NCBI RefSeq assembly: GCF_002814095.1
Contig: NZ_CP021913.1
Span: forward strand, 62,001 to 126,000
Origin: Sagittula sp. P11
GTDB taxonomy: Bacteria; Pseudomonadota; Alphaproteobacteria; Rhodobacterales; Rhodobacteraceae
Reading direction: 5' to 3'
Length of the DNA: 64,000 nucleotides
The number at the start of each line of letters is the position of its first letter. Within the stretch, counting starts at the first letter, position 1. The position numbers were made by a program, and so were the translations under genes. Below the pieces are notes generated by a model. That model worked only from the letters and a program-made list of their open reading frames with translations, did not search any database and was not told where the DNA came from. Positions 1-8,751 of the stretch are shown one piece after another.

Positions 1-116
1 GACAGGAACAACAGGTTGGCGGTGATCTTGCCCGGCAGGAACAGGGCGCGCGACGGGGCGGAGGGTGGCAGTTCCAGCCCCATCTCCGCCAGCTTCGCCT
101 CGATAGGGCAGCTCAT
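1..116 (-). CDS. RidA/YjgF-family protein, N-terminal fragment
   Basis: The 5' part of a gene whose remainder lies beyond the left edge. About 38 residues are readable from the ATG at 116-114, beginning MSCPIEAKLAEMGLELPP and followed by a stretch ending GKITANLLFL. This is the pattern of RidA (YjgF/YER057c/UK114) proteins, which start with an 'IEAKLAELG..LP' helix and a 'G.LLF.SG' strand. Family members deaminate reactive enamine/imine intermediates or act in amide and amino-acid catabolism. The ATG overlaps the amidase stop (ATGA), so the two are translationally coupled; this supports a joint catabolic role. The active-site arginine lies outside the window, so enzyme competence cannot be judged. 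Confidence 0.75.
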   Translation of the reverse strand, partial: MSCPIEAKLAEMGLELPPSAPSRALFLPGKITANLLFL

Positions 117-1285
117 GCCGGCACCGCGGTCAGCGCCATGGCCGCCCGGATCAGCGACAGGTCCGAGCCGCGCGGCCCGATCAGCGAGACGCCGTAGGGC
201 GCGCCGTCGACCTTGCCCGCGGGCATCACCACCTGTGGCAAGCCGGCCAGCCCCGCCACGCACAGAAGCCGCATCGCGTCGTGCCGGTAGCCGTCGAAGA
301 CCTCGACCGGCGCATCCAGCCGGAACGGCGCGTCATGCACGACCGGCGCCAGCAGGACCCCTTCGGCACCCAGCAGCCGGTCCATCGACGCGGTGAAGGC
401 CGCGCGGGCGGTGCGGGCGACCTCGGCCTCCGCCTCTGTCAGGGCTTCGGCTGCATCCGCGCGCCCGTCGATGCCGCGCACCAGCGGCATGCCGGAGGAA
501 CGGATGAACGGCACCACGTCGACCTTCGCGTCCGCCGACATGGTGGCGAGGAAGGTCTTGTAGGTCGCCTCCACCCCTTCCGGGAAGACCGTGACCTCCG
601 CCGCCTCCAGCCCGCCGAAGGCCGCCTCGTAGACCGCCCGCTGCTCCGGTCCCAGTTGCGCCAGCATGTCCACGGGCCGCATCAGACGCGGCGCTTCCGG
701 CAGGGGTGCCGTGTCCTCCATCAGGACCGACATGGCGCGCAGGAGCGTTTGGCCGTCGCGCGCGAAGAGCCCGCAGGTGTCGTAGCTCGACGCCAGTTTC
801 TGCACCGCCTCGAGCGAGATCACGCCATGTGTCGGCCGGATGCCCCAGATCCCGCAGAAGCTGGCGGGGGCGCGCACCGATCCGCCGGTGTCCGATCCCA
901 CGGCGATGTCGCACAGCCCCGCGGCCACCGCCACGGCAGACCCCGAAGACGACCCGCCCGGGATGCGGTCGGGCGCCGCCGGGTTCACCGGCGTGCCGAA
1001 ATGCGCGTTCATGCCGTACATCGACCACGCCAGTTCGTCGGTATGGGTCTTGCCGACAAAGGCAGCGCCGGCCTCCAGCAGGGCCTCCACCGCCGGGGCG
1101 TTCGCCTGCTTGATATCGCTCATGGCGAGCGCTGTCGGGCAGCCCGACCCGGTGCGGTAGCCCGCCACGTCGTAGATGTCCTTCACGCCCAGCGTGAGCC
1201 CCGCCAACGGTCCGCCCCCGGCAGAGGCCACGCGCACCGGCGGGTAAGGCATGAAGCAGCGGAAGGGGTCTTTGTCGATCAGCAT
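113..1285 (-). CDS. Amidase signature family hydrolase
   Basis: A 390-residue cytoplasmic amidase of the Ser-cisSer-Lys family, which hydrolyses amide bonds in small molecules. Lys35 (GVKDIYDV), cis-Ser112 (GGSSSGSA) and nucleophile Ser136 (GSDTGGSVR) are all visible, with the 24-residue Ser-Ser spacing of the family, so the enzyme should be active. It is shorter than the roughly 460-residue GatA-like members and resembles the compact AMI1-like group. A second ATG at residue 12 (MPYPPVRV) is a possible start. It follows the ABC ATPase by 19 bases and overlaps the RidA gene by 4, so it belongs to the importer operon and probably acts on the imported compound. The substrate cannot be read from sequence. 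Confidence 0.9.
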   Translation of the reverse strand: MLIDKDPFRCFMPYPPVRVASAGGGPLAGLTLGVKDIYDVAGYRTGSGCPTALAMSDIKQANAPAVEALLEAGAAFVGKTHTDELAWSMYGMNAHFGTPVNPAAPDRIPGGSSSGSAVAVAAGLCDIAVGSDTGGSVRAPASFCGIWGIRPTHGVISLEAVQKLASSYDTCGLFARDGQTLLRAMSVLMEDTAPLPEAPRLMRPVDMLAQLGPEQRAVYEAAFGGLEAAEVTVFPEGVEATYKTFLATMSADAKVDVVPFIRSSGMPLVRGIDGRADAAEALTEAEAEVARTARAAFTASMDRLLGAEGVLLAPVVHDAPFRLDAPVEVFDGYRHDAMRLLCVAGLAGLPQVVMPAGKVDGAPYGVSLIGPRGSDLSLIRAAMALTAVPA

Positions 1286-1304
1286 GTGGTTTCCGGTCTT
1301 TCAG

Positions 1305-2282
1305 TCATTCGGCGACGACGGGCTCTTCGGCGCGAAGGCAGGCGACGCGGCGGCGCGGGGCCGGCTCGATCATCGGCGGCAGCGCGGCGCGGCACTCCGG
1401 CAGGACCCGTGGGCATCGGGGCGCAAAAGAGCACGAGTCGGGCCGTTCTTCCAGAGCGGGCGGCGCACCGGGGATGGCGTTCAGCCGCTCTCCGCGCGCC
1501 ACGTCGTGCAGGTTGGCTGCCAGAAGACCCTGCGTATAGGGATGGCGCCCGTCGCGGATGATCTCGCGCGTGGTGCCCTCCTCGGCGATCTGGCCGGCGT
1601 ACATCACCGCGACCCGCTCGGAGATCTCAACCGCCACGCCGATGTCGTGGGTGACGAAGATCACGCCCATGCCGAATTCCTTCTGCAACTCGCGCAGCAG
1701 CAGCAGGATCTGGATCTGCACCGTGGCGTCGAGCGCCGTGGTCGGCTCGTCCGCCAGCAGAAGGCGCGGACGACATGCCAGCGCCAAAGCGATCATCACC
1801 CGCTGCCGCATGCCCCCCGACAGTTCGTGCGGGTAGTTGTGCAGGCGTCGGTTGGCCGAAGGGATGCGCACCCGGTCCAGCATGTCGAGCGCGGTGGACA
1901 TGGCGTCCTCCCGGCTGACGCCCTTGTGGCGCATCACCGATTCCGCGATCTGGTGGCCGACGGTGTAGACCGGATCCAGCGCCAGCGCCGGTTCCTGGAA
2001 CACCATGGAGACCTCGCCGCCGCGGTACTTCTGCAGCGCCTTGCCCTTCAGCGACAGCACGTCCACGCCGTTCACATGGATCGAACCGTCGATCTTCGTG
2101 CGCTTCGGCGGCAGAAGGCCGAGGAGCGTCTTCAGCGTCACCGATTTGCCCGACCCGCTTTCACCGAGCAGGGCCAGCGTCTCTCCCTGCTCCATGCTGA
2201 GCGAGACGTCGTTGATCGCGTGCACCGTGCGCTTGCCCGCGAAGCGGACCGACAGGTTGCGGATATCCAGAAGCCTGGTCAT
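1305..2282 (-). CDS. Peptide/nickel-type ABC importer ATPase (DppD-like)
   Basis: A 325-residue nucleotide-binding subunit of an oligopeptide-class importer. It shows Walker A ([10 protein letters not shown]), the signature LSGGMRQRV, Walker B with [12 protein letters not shown], and the C-terminal oligopeptide-transporter region with a cysteine-containing segment (CSFAPRCPRVLPEC) typical of DppD/OppD, which can bind an iron-sulfur cluster. Its ATG overlaps the stop of the partner ATPase by 4 bases. With the partner it should form the heterodimeric motor under the two permeases encoded upstream. The substrate is unknown; the amidase and racemase neighbours suggest an amide or amino-acid derivative. 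Confidence 0.95.
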   Translation of the reverse strand: MTRLLDIRNLSVRFAGKRTVHAINDVSLSMEQGETLALLGESGSGKSVTLKTLLGLLPPKRTKIDGSIHVNGVDVLSLKGKALQKYRGGEVSMVFQEPALALDPVYTVGHQIAESVMRHKGVSREDAMSTALDMLDRVRIPSANRRLHNYPHELSGGMRQRVMIALALACRPRLLLADEPTTALDATVQIQILLLLRELQKEFGMGVIFVTHDIGVAVEISERVAVMYAGQIAEEGTTREIIRDGRHPYTQGLLAANLHDVARGERLNAIPGAPPALEERPDSCSFAPRCPRVLPECRAALPPMIEPAPRRRVACLRAEEPVVAE

Positions 2283-3328
2283 GCGGGCACCCCCTGTCCT
2301 GCCTTCGGATGGCCCGACTGCGCGTCGTAGAGGTGGCAGGCGACCCTGTGCCCGGCGTTGGTGGAGAGCCCGCCCAGGACCGGCACCTTCGACTTGCAGA
2401 CCTCGGAGGCGAACCGGCAGCGCGTGTGGAACCGGCAGCCGGAGGGCGGATTGATCGGGTTCGGCGGATCGCCCGCAAGGGGCGGCTCCTTCGTTCGGTT
2501 GTCGGGGTCCATCGACGGCATGGCCGAGAACAGCGACCGCGTGTAGGGATGCGCCTGGCGTTCCCAGATGCTGTCCACCGGCGCGATCTCGACCACCTCG
2601 CCGAGATACATCACGAGGATGCGGTCCGAGATGTAGCGCACCACGTTCAGGTCATGGCTGATGAAGATGTAGGTCAGCCCGAATTCCTTGCGCAGGTCCG
2701 ACAGCAGGTTCAGCACCTGCGCCTCCACCGACTTGTCGAGCGCCGAGACCGCCTCGTCCAGCACCACCAGCCGCGGCGACATGGCGAGCGCGCGGGCGAT
2801 GTTCACCCGCTGCCGCTGCCCGCCGGACAGTTCGTGCGGATAGCGGTGCGCGAAGCGGGCCGGATCCAGCCCGACGCGTTCCATCAGCTTGCGGGCGCGG
2901 ACCTCGGGATTGTCGAGCCCCTGCACCTTGGCGCCGAAGGCCACGGAGGCCTCGATCGTCATGCGTGGGTTGAGCGTGGCATAGCTGTCCTGGAACACCA
3001 TCTGCACGCCCTTGCGCAGCTCCTTCAGCGACAGGCGCGGACCCAGCGCCACGCCGTCGAAGACGATCTCGCCCGCGTCCTTCTCCGTCAGGCCGATCAG
3101 CAGCTTGGCGGTCGTCGACTTGCCGCAACCGGATTCGCCGACGATGCCCAGCGTCTCGCCCTTGGCGACCTCGAAGGAGACGCCGTCCACCGCCTGCACC
3201 TGCGCCTGCGCGCGGCCGAGGATGCCGCCGCGCACCGGGAAATACTTCTTCAGACCGCGGACGGAGATCAGCGGCTGCGCCGGGCCGCCCTTGTCCTCGA
3301 TAGGCGCATAAAGGTCAGTCGCGGACAT
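2279..3328 (-). CDS. Peptide-type ABC importer ATPase (DppF-like)
   Basis: A 349-residue second ATPase of the same importer. It carries Walker A ([10 protein letters not shown]), signature LSGGQRQRV, Walker B with [12 protein letters not shown], and the CRFHTRCRFASEVC-type cysteine region near the C terminus seen in DppF/OppF. The gene overlaps the upstream permease by 14 bases and the downstream ATPase by 4, which is typical of tightly coupled dpp/opp operons. The protein acts on the cytoplasmic face of the inner membrane, paired with the DppD-like subunit. Confidence 0.95.
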   Translation of the reverse strand: MSATDLYAPIEDKGGPAQPLISVRGLKKYFPVRGGILGRAQAQVQAVDGVSFEVAKGETLGIVGESGCGKSTTAKLLIGLTEKDAGEIVFDGVALGPRLSLKELRKGVQMVFQDSYATLNPRMTIEASVAFGAKVQGLDNPEVRARKLMERVGLDPARFAHRYPHELSGGQRQRVNIARALAMSPRLVVLDEAVSALDKSVEAQVLNLLSDLRKEFGLTYIFISHDLNVVRYISDRILVMYLGEVVEIAPVDSIWERQAHPYTRSLFSAMPSMDPDNRTKEPPLAGDPPNPINPPSGCRFHTRCRFASEVCKSKVPVLGGLSTNAGHRVACHLYDAQSGHPKAGQGVPA

Positions 3329-4235
3329 TCATCGCACTCCTCAGCCCGTCGCTCAGCAGGTTCAGGCACAGCGAGGTGACGAAGATCATCACCCCCGGCA
3401 GCGCCGACAGCCACGGGTTCACGTAGATGGCAGAGCGCAGGGTGTTCAGCATCAGCCCCCACTCCGGTTCAGGCGGGCGCACCCCGATGCCGAGGAATGA
3501 CAGGCCCGCCGCGAGGATCATGCAGACCGAGGTCAGCGAGGTGGCATAGACGAAGATCGGCGACAGCACGTTGCCGATGACATGCACCCGGATCACGGTC
3601 CACGCGTTTGCCCCCGTCGCCCGCGCCGCGTCGATGTAGTCGAGCGCGCGCACCCCGGAGGTCACCGCTTCGGCCACGCGGGTGATCGGCGGGATGAAGA
3701 CGATGGTCAGCGATACGAGGCTGTTGAAGATCCCCGCCCCCAGCGCGCCGGAAATGGCGATGGCCAGCAGCACCGACGGGAAGGCAAAGAAGACGTCCAC
3801 GGTGCGCATGATGATGGTGTTGGTCATGCCGCCGACGTAGCCCGCGACGATCCCGAGCGCCGAGCCGATGAAGAAGGCGAAGACCACCGGCATCAGCCCG
3901 ATGAACAGCGTCAGCCGCCCGCCGTAGATCAGCCGGGCCAGCATGTCGCGGCCCTGTTCGTCGGTGCCCAGCGGGTAGCCTTCTGTGCCCGGTGCCTTCA
4001 GGCGGGCGATCATCGAGCCCTTGTAAGGATCCGCCAGCCCCAGCCATGGCGCGAAGATCGCCGAGAGGATCAGCAGCATCAGCACGCCGAAGCAGATCAT
4101 GGTCAGGGGATCGCGCACCAGCCGCGCGCCCACGCCCTGCCAGTAGCCCTGCGGCTTGGCGACCGGGGCGGGCTCTGCCGCGGCTGGATCATGTGATGTT
4201 ATGGTATCCGTCATTTTCGTGTCCGTCAGGGCCAA
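3315..4235 (-). CDS. Peptide-type ABC importer permease (DppC-like)
   Basis: A 306-residue inner-membrane permease of the DppC type: a cytoplasmic N-terminal tail, a first membrane helix near residues 45-65, then a five-helix BPD_transp_1 core with an EAA-like loop around 'RATGANAWTVIRVHVIGN'. The start is uncertain. A TTG at 4235-4233 has a well-placed AGAGGA ribosome site inside the end of the preceding permease gene. An ATG seven codons later (4214) has only weak complementarity. I use the TTG. It pairs with the DppB-like subunit to form the channel. Confidence 0.92.
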   Translation of the reverse strand: MALTDTKMTDTITSHDPAAAEPAPVAKPQGYWQGVGARLVRDPLTMICFGVLMLLILSAIFAPWLGLADPYKGSMIARLKAPGTEGYPLGTDEQGRDMLARLIYGGRLTLFIGLMPVVFAFFIGSALGIVAGYVGGMTNTIIMRTVDVFFAFPSVLLAIAISGALGAGIFNSLVSLTIVFIPPITRVAEAVTSGVRALDYIDAARATGANAWTVIRVHVIGNVLSPIFVYATSLTSVCMILAAGLSFLGIGVRPPEPEWGLMLNTLRSAIYVNPWLSALPGVMIFVTSLCLNLLSDGLRSAMNVRD

Positions 4236-4238
4236 GGG

Positions 4239-5192
4239 TCAGGTCCTCTGGATGCGCGGGTCGATGGCGGCCTGTGCCACGTCGACGATCAGGTTCATCG
4301 CCACGAAGAACAGCGCCAGCACAAGGATCGTGCCCTGCAGAAGCGGCAGGTCGCGCTGGAAGATCGCGTTCGACAGCAGGAAGCCTGAGCCGGGCCAGTT
4401 GAAGACCGTCTCGATCAGGATCGAACCGCCCAGCAGGTAACCAAGCTGCAGGCCCATGACCGACAGCGCGGTGGCGGCGGCGTTGCGGGCGACGTGGCGC
4501 AGCACGTCGGCCCGGCTCATGCCCTTCGCATACAATGCCTGCACGAAGTCCATGGTCAGGATGTCGCCCGCCAGCGCCCGCACCGTGCGCGCGACGATAC
4601 CGATGGGCACCACCGCCAGCGTCACGGCGGGCAGGATCAGGTGGCGCATGTGCGCCCAGTCCCATTCCCACGCCTGGCTTCCGCCCGGGCCCGCGCCCAT
4701 GGATGGCAGCCAGCCGAGGTTGACCGAGAAGATGATGACCAGGACGATGCCCAACCAGTAGTTCGGCACCGAAACCCCGGTGATCGACAGCGCGGTCACG
4801 CCCCTGTCGATCCAGGTGTCACGGAAATACCCCGCGAGGAAGCCGAGGAAGATGCCGATGGGAAAGGCGATGACGGCGGCGGAAGCGGCCAGCAGAAGCG
4901 AGTTCTGGACAGCGCCGAACACTTCTCCGGCAACGGGGCGGCCGGTGGCGATGGACTTTCCCATGTCGCCCTGCACGAGGTTGCCGATCCAGATGGCGTA
5001 TTGCACCGGCAGGGGCTTGTCCAAACCGTAGGCGGCACGCATCGCGGCCTGTTCCTCGGCGGTGGCGTCGACCGGCATGATGGCGGTCAGCGGATCGCCC
5101 GGCGCGATCTGCACCAGCAGAAAGCAGATGACCGAGACGCCGAAGGCGACCGGAAGAACCAGCAGGATGCGGCGAAGTAGATAGCTGAGCAC
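4239..5192 (-). CDS. Peptide-type ABC importer permease (DppB-like)
   Basis: A roughly 317-residue permease of the DppB type. It begins MLSYLLRRILLVLPV, the usual start of this family (a positive 'RR' then the first helix), followed by 'QIAPGDP' and the later membrane core. The chosen start is GTG at 5192-5190, preceded by GGAAGGGG. The frame stays open 10 codons upstream (to 5222), but those residues do not resemble the family. It lies 57 bases after the binding-protein gene and abuts the DppC-like gene. Confidence 0.93.
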   Translation of the reverse strand: MLSYLLRRILLVLPVAFGVSVICFLLVQIAPGDPLTAIMPVDATAEEQAAMRAAYGLDKPLPVQYAIWIGNLVQGDMGKSIATGRPVAGEVFGAVQNSLLLAASAAVIAFPIGIFLGFLAGYFRDTWIDRGVTALSITGVSVPNYWLGIVLVIIFSVNLGWLPSMGAGPGGSQAWEWDWAHMRHLILPAVTLAVVPIGIVARTVRALAGDILTMDFVQALYAKGMSRADVLRHVARNAAATALSVMGLQLGYLLGGSILIETVFNWPGSGFLLSNAIFQRDLPLLQGTILVLALFFVAMNLIVDVAQAAIDPRIQRT

Positions 5193-5249
5193 GTGTGAGC
5201 CCCTTCCGAGAGGCCCCGCCACCCAGCAAAGGGCGGCGGGGCGGGCCTT

Positions 5250-6851
5250 TTACTCTTCAATCGTGATGGAGGAGAAGTTCTGATACCAGTTCTGCGCCTG
5301 CACGAAGCCTTTCACGGAGGGCTTCATCGCGCGGGGTGCCACGTCATGCGTGACAAACAGGAACAGCGCGTCGTTCACGAACTTCTCGTGGGTCTTCTGC
5401 AGCACCGCGTTCTGCTCTTCGGGATCGAAGGTGGTCTTGATGCCTTCGAACAGCGCCTGCATCTCCTCGTCGCAGTAATGGCCCCAGTTGGTGCCGTTCG
5501 GCGCGATCAGGTTGCAGTCGAGGTGACGGATCAGACCGGTGAACGGGTCCTGGATGAAGTAGGTGAAGTTGATCGACTGCGACCCGTCGACCGACGCATC
5601 CGCCGCGCCCGCGCGCCACAGGTTGATCATCTGGTTCCACTCGACGACCATGAATTCCACGTCGATCCAGATCTCCGCAAGGCTCTGCTGGACGTATTCG
5701 TTCATCGGCAGCGGCAGCATCTGGCCCGAACCCGACGGCGAGATCAGCGCCTTGACCGCCAGGCGATTGTCGGGGCCGTAGCCGGATTCCTGCATCAGCG
5801 CCTTTGCGGCCTCGAGGTCGTAGGTCACGTCGAACTCGGGGTTGCCGAACCACTGCGAGGACGGCGGCAGGAAGCCCTTCGCCGGGACCATCAGGCCACC
5901 CAGCAGCGGCATCATGCCTTCGCGGTCGATGGCGAGGTTGGCTGCCTTGCGGACGTTGATGTCGTTCCAGGGCGAACCCTCCAGCCGCGACAGGTGCCAC
6001 GTCCAGTTGTGCGGATAGGCGTTCGACGAGATGACGAAGCCGTTGCCTTCCATCGCCGGAATGGTGTCGGGCGCGGGCGCCTCGATCCAGTCCACCTGCC
6101 CCGACATCAGCGCCGCGGCGCGGGCGTTCGGTTCGGGCAGCGGCAGCAGCACCATCTTGTCCAGCTTGGGGATGCGGTCCTCGTCCCAGTACTCGGTGTT
6201 GGGGACCATTTCGGCGCGTTCACGCGGCACGAAGGTCTCCAGCTTCCACGGGCCGGTGCCCGACGGCGACATGGCGACCTTTTCCCAGTCCTTGTCCATC
6301 GCCTCCCAGTTCGCCTTCGACGACATCAGGATCCACGCAAGCTGATAGGGCAGCGTCGCGTCGGGTTCCTTGGTGGTGATGGTCAGCGTCAGGTCGTCCA
6401 CCGCCTCGTAGGAGGCGACCGCCGGAATGCGCGACTTGCCCTGCGCGGACTGGCGCGGGTCATACTGTTCCGACTGGTCGTTCAGGAGCTTCTCGAAGTT
6501 CCAGACCGCCACTTCCGCGGTGAAGGGCGAACCGTCGTGGAAGGTCACGCCTTCGCGCAGCTTGAACGTCCAGGTCAGCTGGTCGTCGCCCACCGACCAT
6601 TCGGTCGCAAGGCCGGGGATCAGGACGGAGGGCTTGTCGGCGCTCGTCAGGTCCCATTCGATCAGCGAGTCGTAGACCGTGTAGCCCATGAACCGCATGC
6701 CTTCGCCGCCCTGGTCGGTCTGGCCGGTGGTGAGCGGGATGTCTGCCGCCGTCATGCCCACGCGCAGGGTGCCCTGCGCCTGGACCATGCCGCCGCACAA
6801 CAGCGTGACGGCCGTGGCAAGGGCCGCAACGCCCTTTCCGAAAGTCTTCAT
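5250..6851 (-). CDS. Peptide-type ABC importer periplasmic binding protein
   Basis: A 533-residue extracytoplasmic binding protein (SBP_bac_5 family), the specificity subunit of the importer. It starts at ATG 6851 after an AGAGG site and has a Sec signal peptide (MKTFGKGVAALATAVTLLCG, cleavage near AQA-Q). The conserved 'W.FKLREGVTFHDGSPFTAEV' region follows at about residues 90-110. An in-frame extension to 6950 would put 33 arginine-rich residues before the signal peptide and is unlikely. As first gene of the importer block it is probably the most strongly expressed. The ligand is not predictable from sequence. Confidence 0.95.
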   Translation of the reverse strand: MKTFGKGVAALATAVTLLCGGMVQAQGTLRVGMTAADIPLTTGQTDQGGEGMRFMGYTVYDSLIEWDLTSADKPSVLIPGLATEWSVGDDQLTWTFKLREGVTFHDGSPFTAEVAVWNFEKLLNDQSEQYDPRQSAQGKSRIPAVASYEAVDDLTLTITTKEPDATLPYQLAWILMSSKANWEAMDKDWEKVAMSPSGTGPWKLETFVPRERAEMVPNTEYWDEDRIPKLDKMVLLPLPEPNARAAALMSGQVDWIEAPAPDTIPAMEGNGFVISSNAYPHNWTWHLSRLEGSPWNDINVRKAANLAIDREGMMPLLGGLMVPAKGFLPPSSQWFGNPEFDVTYDLEAAKALMQESGYGPDNRLAVKALISPSGSGQMLPLPMNEYVQQSLAEIWIDVEFMVVEWNQMINLWRAGAADASVDGSQSINFTYFIQDPFTGLIRHLDCNLIAPNGTNWGHYCDEEMQALFEGIKTTFDPEEQNAVLQKTHEKFVNDALFLFVTHDVAPRAMKPSVKGFVQAQNWYQNFSSITIEE

Positions 6852-7050
6852 AGATACCTCTCCGTGTTCTGGTCCGGGCACAGCGGCCCGGCCGGTCTCC
6901 CGACGCCGTCGTTGCGGCATCCACGGCACAAATTCTGGCCAAGTGCACAATCTGCTTGCCAGCCACGAAACGTGTCAGCCGGGGATGGCGGACGGACCTC
7001 CGGGGCCGCCGCTCAGAAAACAGGCTGAGAGGGCTCGGCTGCTGCAAAAA

Positions 7051-7067
7051 GGTGCACAAGGTACACC
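7051..7067. promoter_or_regulatory. Inverted repeat, candidate operator before the importer operon
   Basis: GGTGCAC-AAG-GTACACC: two 7-base arms matching at 6 of 7 positions around a 3-base spacer, flanked by A and T runs. It sits between the racemase stop and the binding-protein start. A second GTGCACAA motif lies at 6943-6950. The form fits an operator for a dimeric repressor such as a GntR or LacI member, but no regulator is encoded next to it. A weak terminator with its A/T flanks is the alternative. Confidence 0.4.
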
Positions 7068-7081
7068 CTTTTGATGCCAAA

Positions 7082-7720
7082 TTAGCGGCAGGGCCCGTCC
7101 AGACGCGCACGCAGCGCCCGCGCCGCCGCCCGGATCGGCGCGATCAGGGGAATCGGCGACCGATCCGCCAGCCGCTCTGCCGCCTCTCCCAGCGGTCCGC
7201 CGCCGATGATCGCCACCGCCGCGCCCTGCCCCGCGGCCCGCCCGATCCCCTCCATGAGCGCGCGGTCGAGCGTGTCGGCGTCCTCCATCAGGCGCAGCGG
7301 ATCGCCCTCCGTCAGGAAACACCCCAGGTAGCGGCCCTCCCCGGCATGGGCACGCATCAGCCTGTCCACCGACCGTTCGAGGCCCGGCGTCGTCGTCACC
7401 ACGGCAAAGCTGCGCCCGCCCGCGCCCGCCTCTGCCGCAGCAGAAGCGCCGATGCCCACCACCGGACAGTCGAGCCGCGCGGCCAGCGCCGCCATCCCCG
7501 GATCGCCGAAGGCAGAGACGATCACCCCCGCCGCATCGCCGAGGTCGGCCGAGGCCACCTCCTCCGCTGCGGCGGCCAGCGCCTCTTCGGTGACGATCAT
7601 CCCCGGCCCCCTCGGTGCGGTCCAGCCTTCGACCCCGGGCAGAATCTGCCGGGCGATGGCGACCATGGCCTGCGTGGTCGCGGCGTTCGAATTGGGGTTC
7701 ATCAGGATCAGTCGGGACAC
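7082..7720 (-). CDS. Asp/Glu/hydantoin racemase-family protein lacking the catalytic cysteines
   Basis: A 212-residue protein of the aspartate/glutamate/hydantoin racemase superfamily. The N terminus (MSRLILMNPNSN) is the standard opening of hydantoin racemases, and 'FGDPGM' and 'CPVVGIG' follow. Active members use two cysteines as general acid and base, normally in 'ACFGDPG' and 'GCAG'. Here they read SAFGDPG (Ala70) and GGGPL (Gly174), so both are missing; Cys85 lies in another conserved segment. The start is GTG at 7720-7718 with AGGTGG upstream; longer in-frame extensions do not look coding. It lies 230 bases before the importer genes, probably in the same unit. It may be a ligand-binding or lyase-like relative rather than a racemase. 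Confidence 0.8.
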   Translation of the reverse strand: MSRLILMNPNSNAATTQAMVAIARQILPGVEGWTAPRGPGMIVTEEALAAAAEEVASADLGDAAGVIVSAFGDPGMAALAARLDCPVVGIGASAAAEAGAGGRSFAVVTTTPGLERSVDRLMRAHAGEGRYLGCFLTEGDPLRLMEDADTLDRALMEGIGRAAGQGAAVAIIGGGPLGEAAERLADRSPIPLIAPIRAAARALRARLDGPCR

Positions 7721-7853
7721 CGGCGCGCCACCTCGCTTGGACAGGTCCCGCCAAACCTGCCGCCGCGACGCGGCGCGCACAAGCGCCATGACCCCGGGAC
7801 AAACTGCGACGCTTGCGCTATCTGTCGCGACAGACACCCAACGGAGCGCGGCC

Positions 7854-8600
7854 ATGACCATCGACAGACAGGAAGACCTCGACGGGCTGAAAGAGATCGG
7901 CCGCATCGTCGCCAACACCCTGCGCGCGATGGCACAGGCGATGGAGCCGGGCATGACCACCCGCGAACTCGACGCCATCGGGCGCGCGTATCTCGACCGG
8001 CACGGCGCGGTCTCGGCCCCCGAACAGGTCTACGACTTCCCCGGCGCCACCTGCATCAGCGTGAACGAGGACATCGCCCACGGCATCCCGGGCGACCGGG
8101 TGATCGCCGCAGGCGACCTCGTGAACATCGACGTTTCCGCCTCGAAGAACGGCTACTTCGCCGACACCGGCGCGACCCACCGCGTGCCGCCGGTGAAACC
8201 CTCGCTCGACCGGCTCTGCCGGGACGGCAGGCGGGCGATGCAGATCGGCATCGCGCAGGTCCGCGCGGGCCGCAGGCTGGACGGGATCGGGCAGGCCATC
8301 GGGCGCTTCGCCTCCGACCGGGGCTACACGCTGGTGCGCAACCTCGCCAGCCACGGCGTCGGTCGGTCGCTGCACGAATATCCCGGAGAGATCGCCACAT
8401 GGCCCAACAAGGACAAGCGGCGCATCCACAACGGCCTTGTCCTGACGGTAGAGCCGTTCCTGTCCACCGGCGCGCTCTGGGCCGCCGACGGCGGTGACGG
8501 CTGGACCCTGCGCGCCGACCCGCAGGCGCCGGTCGTCCAGTACGAACACACCGTGGTCGCAACCGGCGGCAAGGCCATCGTCGTCACCCTGCCCGGCTGA
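7854..8600 (+). CDS. map: Methionine aminopeptidase, type I
   Basis: A 248-residue cytosolic metalloprotease that removes the initiator methionine from new proteins. The five metal ligands are in place: Asp in NIDVSA, Asp in FADTGAT, His in SHGVGRSLHEYP, Glu in LTVEPF and Glu in VQYEHT. It starts at ATG 7854 after GGAG (7842-7845); open frame upstream to 7452 is antisense to the racemase and is not part of it. The divergence from the longer canonical sequence (GATHRVPPVKPS instead of a D-T-x-x-F-x-V-G pattern) suggests a second, non-essential copy. It stands alone on the plus strand. Confidence 0.93.
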   Translation: MTIDRQEDLDGLKEIGRIVANTLRAMAQAMEPGMTTRELDAIGRAYLDRHGAVSAPEQVYDFPGATCISVNEDIAHGIPGDRVIAAGDLVNIDVSASKNGYFADTGATHRVPPVKPSLDRLCRDGRRAMQIGIAQVRAGRRLDGIGQAIGRFASDRGYTLVRNLASHGVGRSLHEYPGEIATWPNKDKRRIHNGLVLTVEPFLSTGALWAADGGDGWTLRADPQAPVVQYEHTVVATGGKAIVVTLPG

Positions 8601-8751
8601 TCCGTCCCTTCAGAGGGGCGCTGCTGCGATCAGGGCACCAATGCCAGGACCAGTGCACCGGCGTCCGCAGACCTCAGGCGGACAACTCGCACAACGGGCA
8701 AGCGCATACTATTCGCCCTGACAACTGCACGGCCCCCCGGGACGCGCCCGC

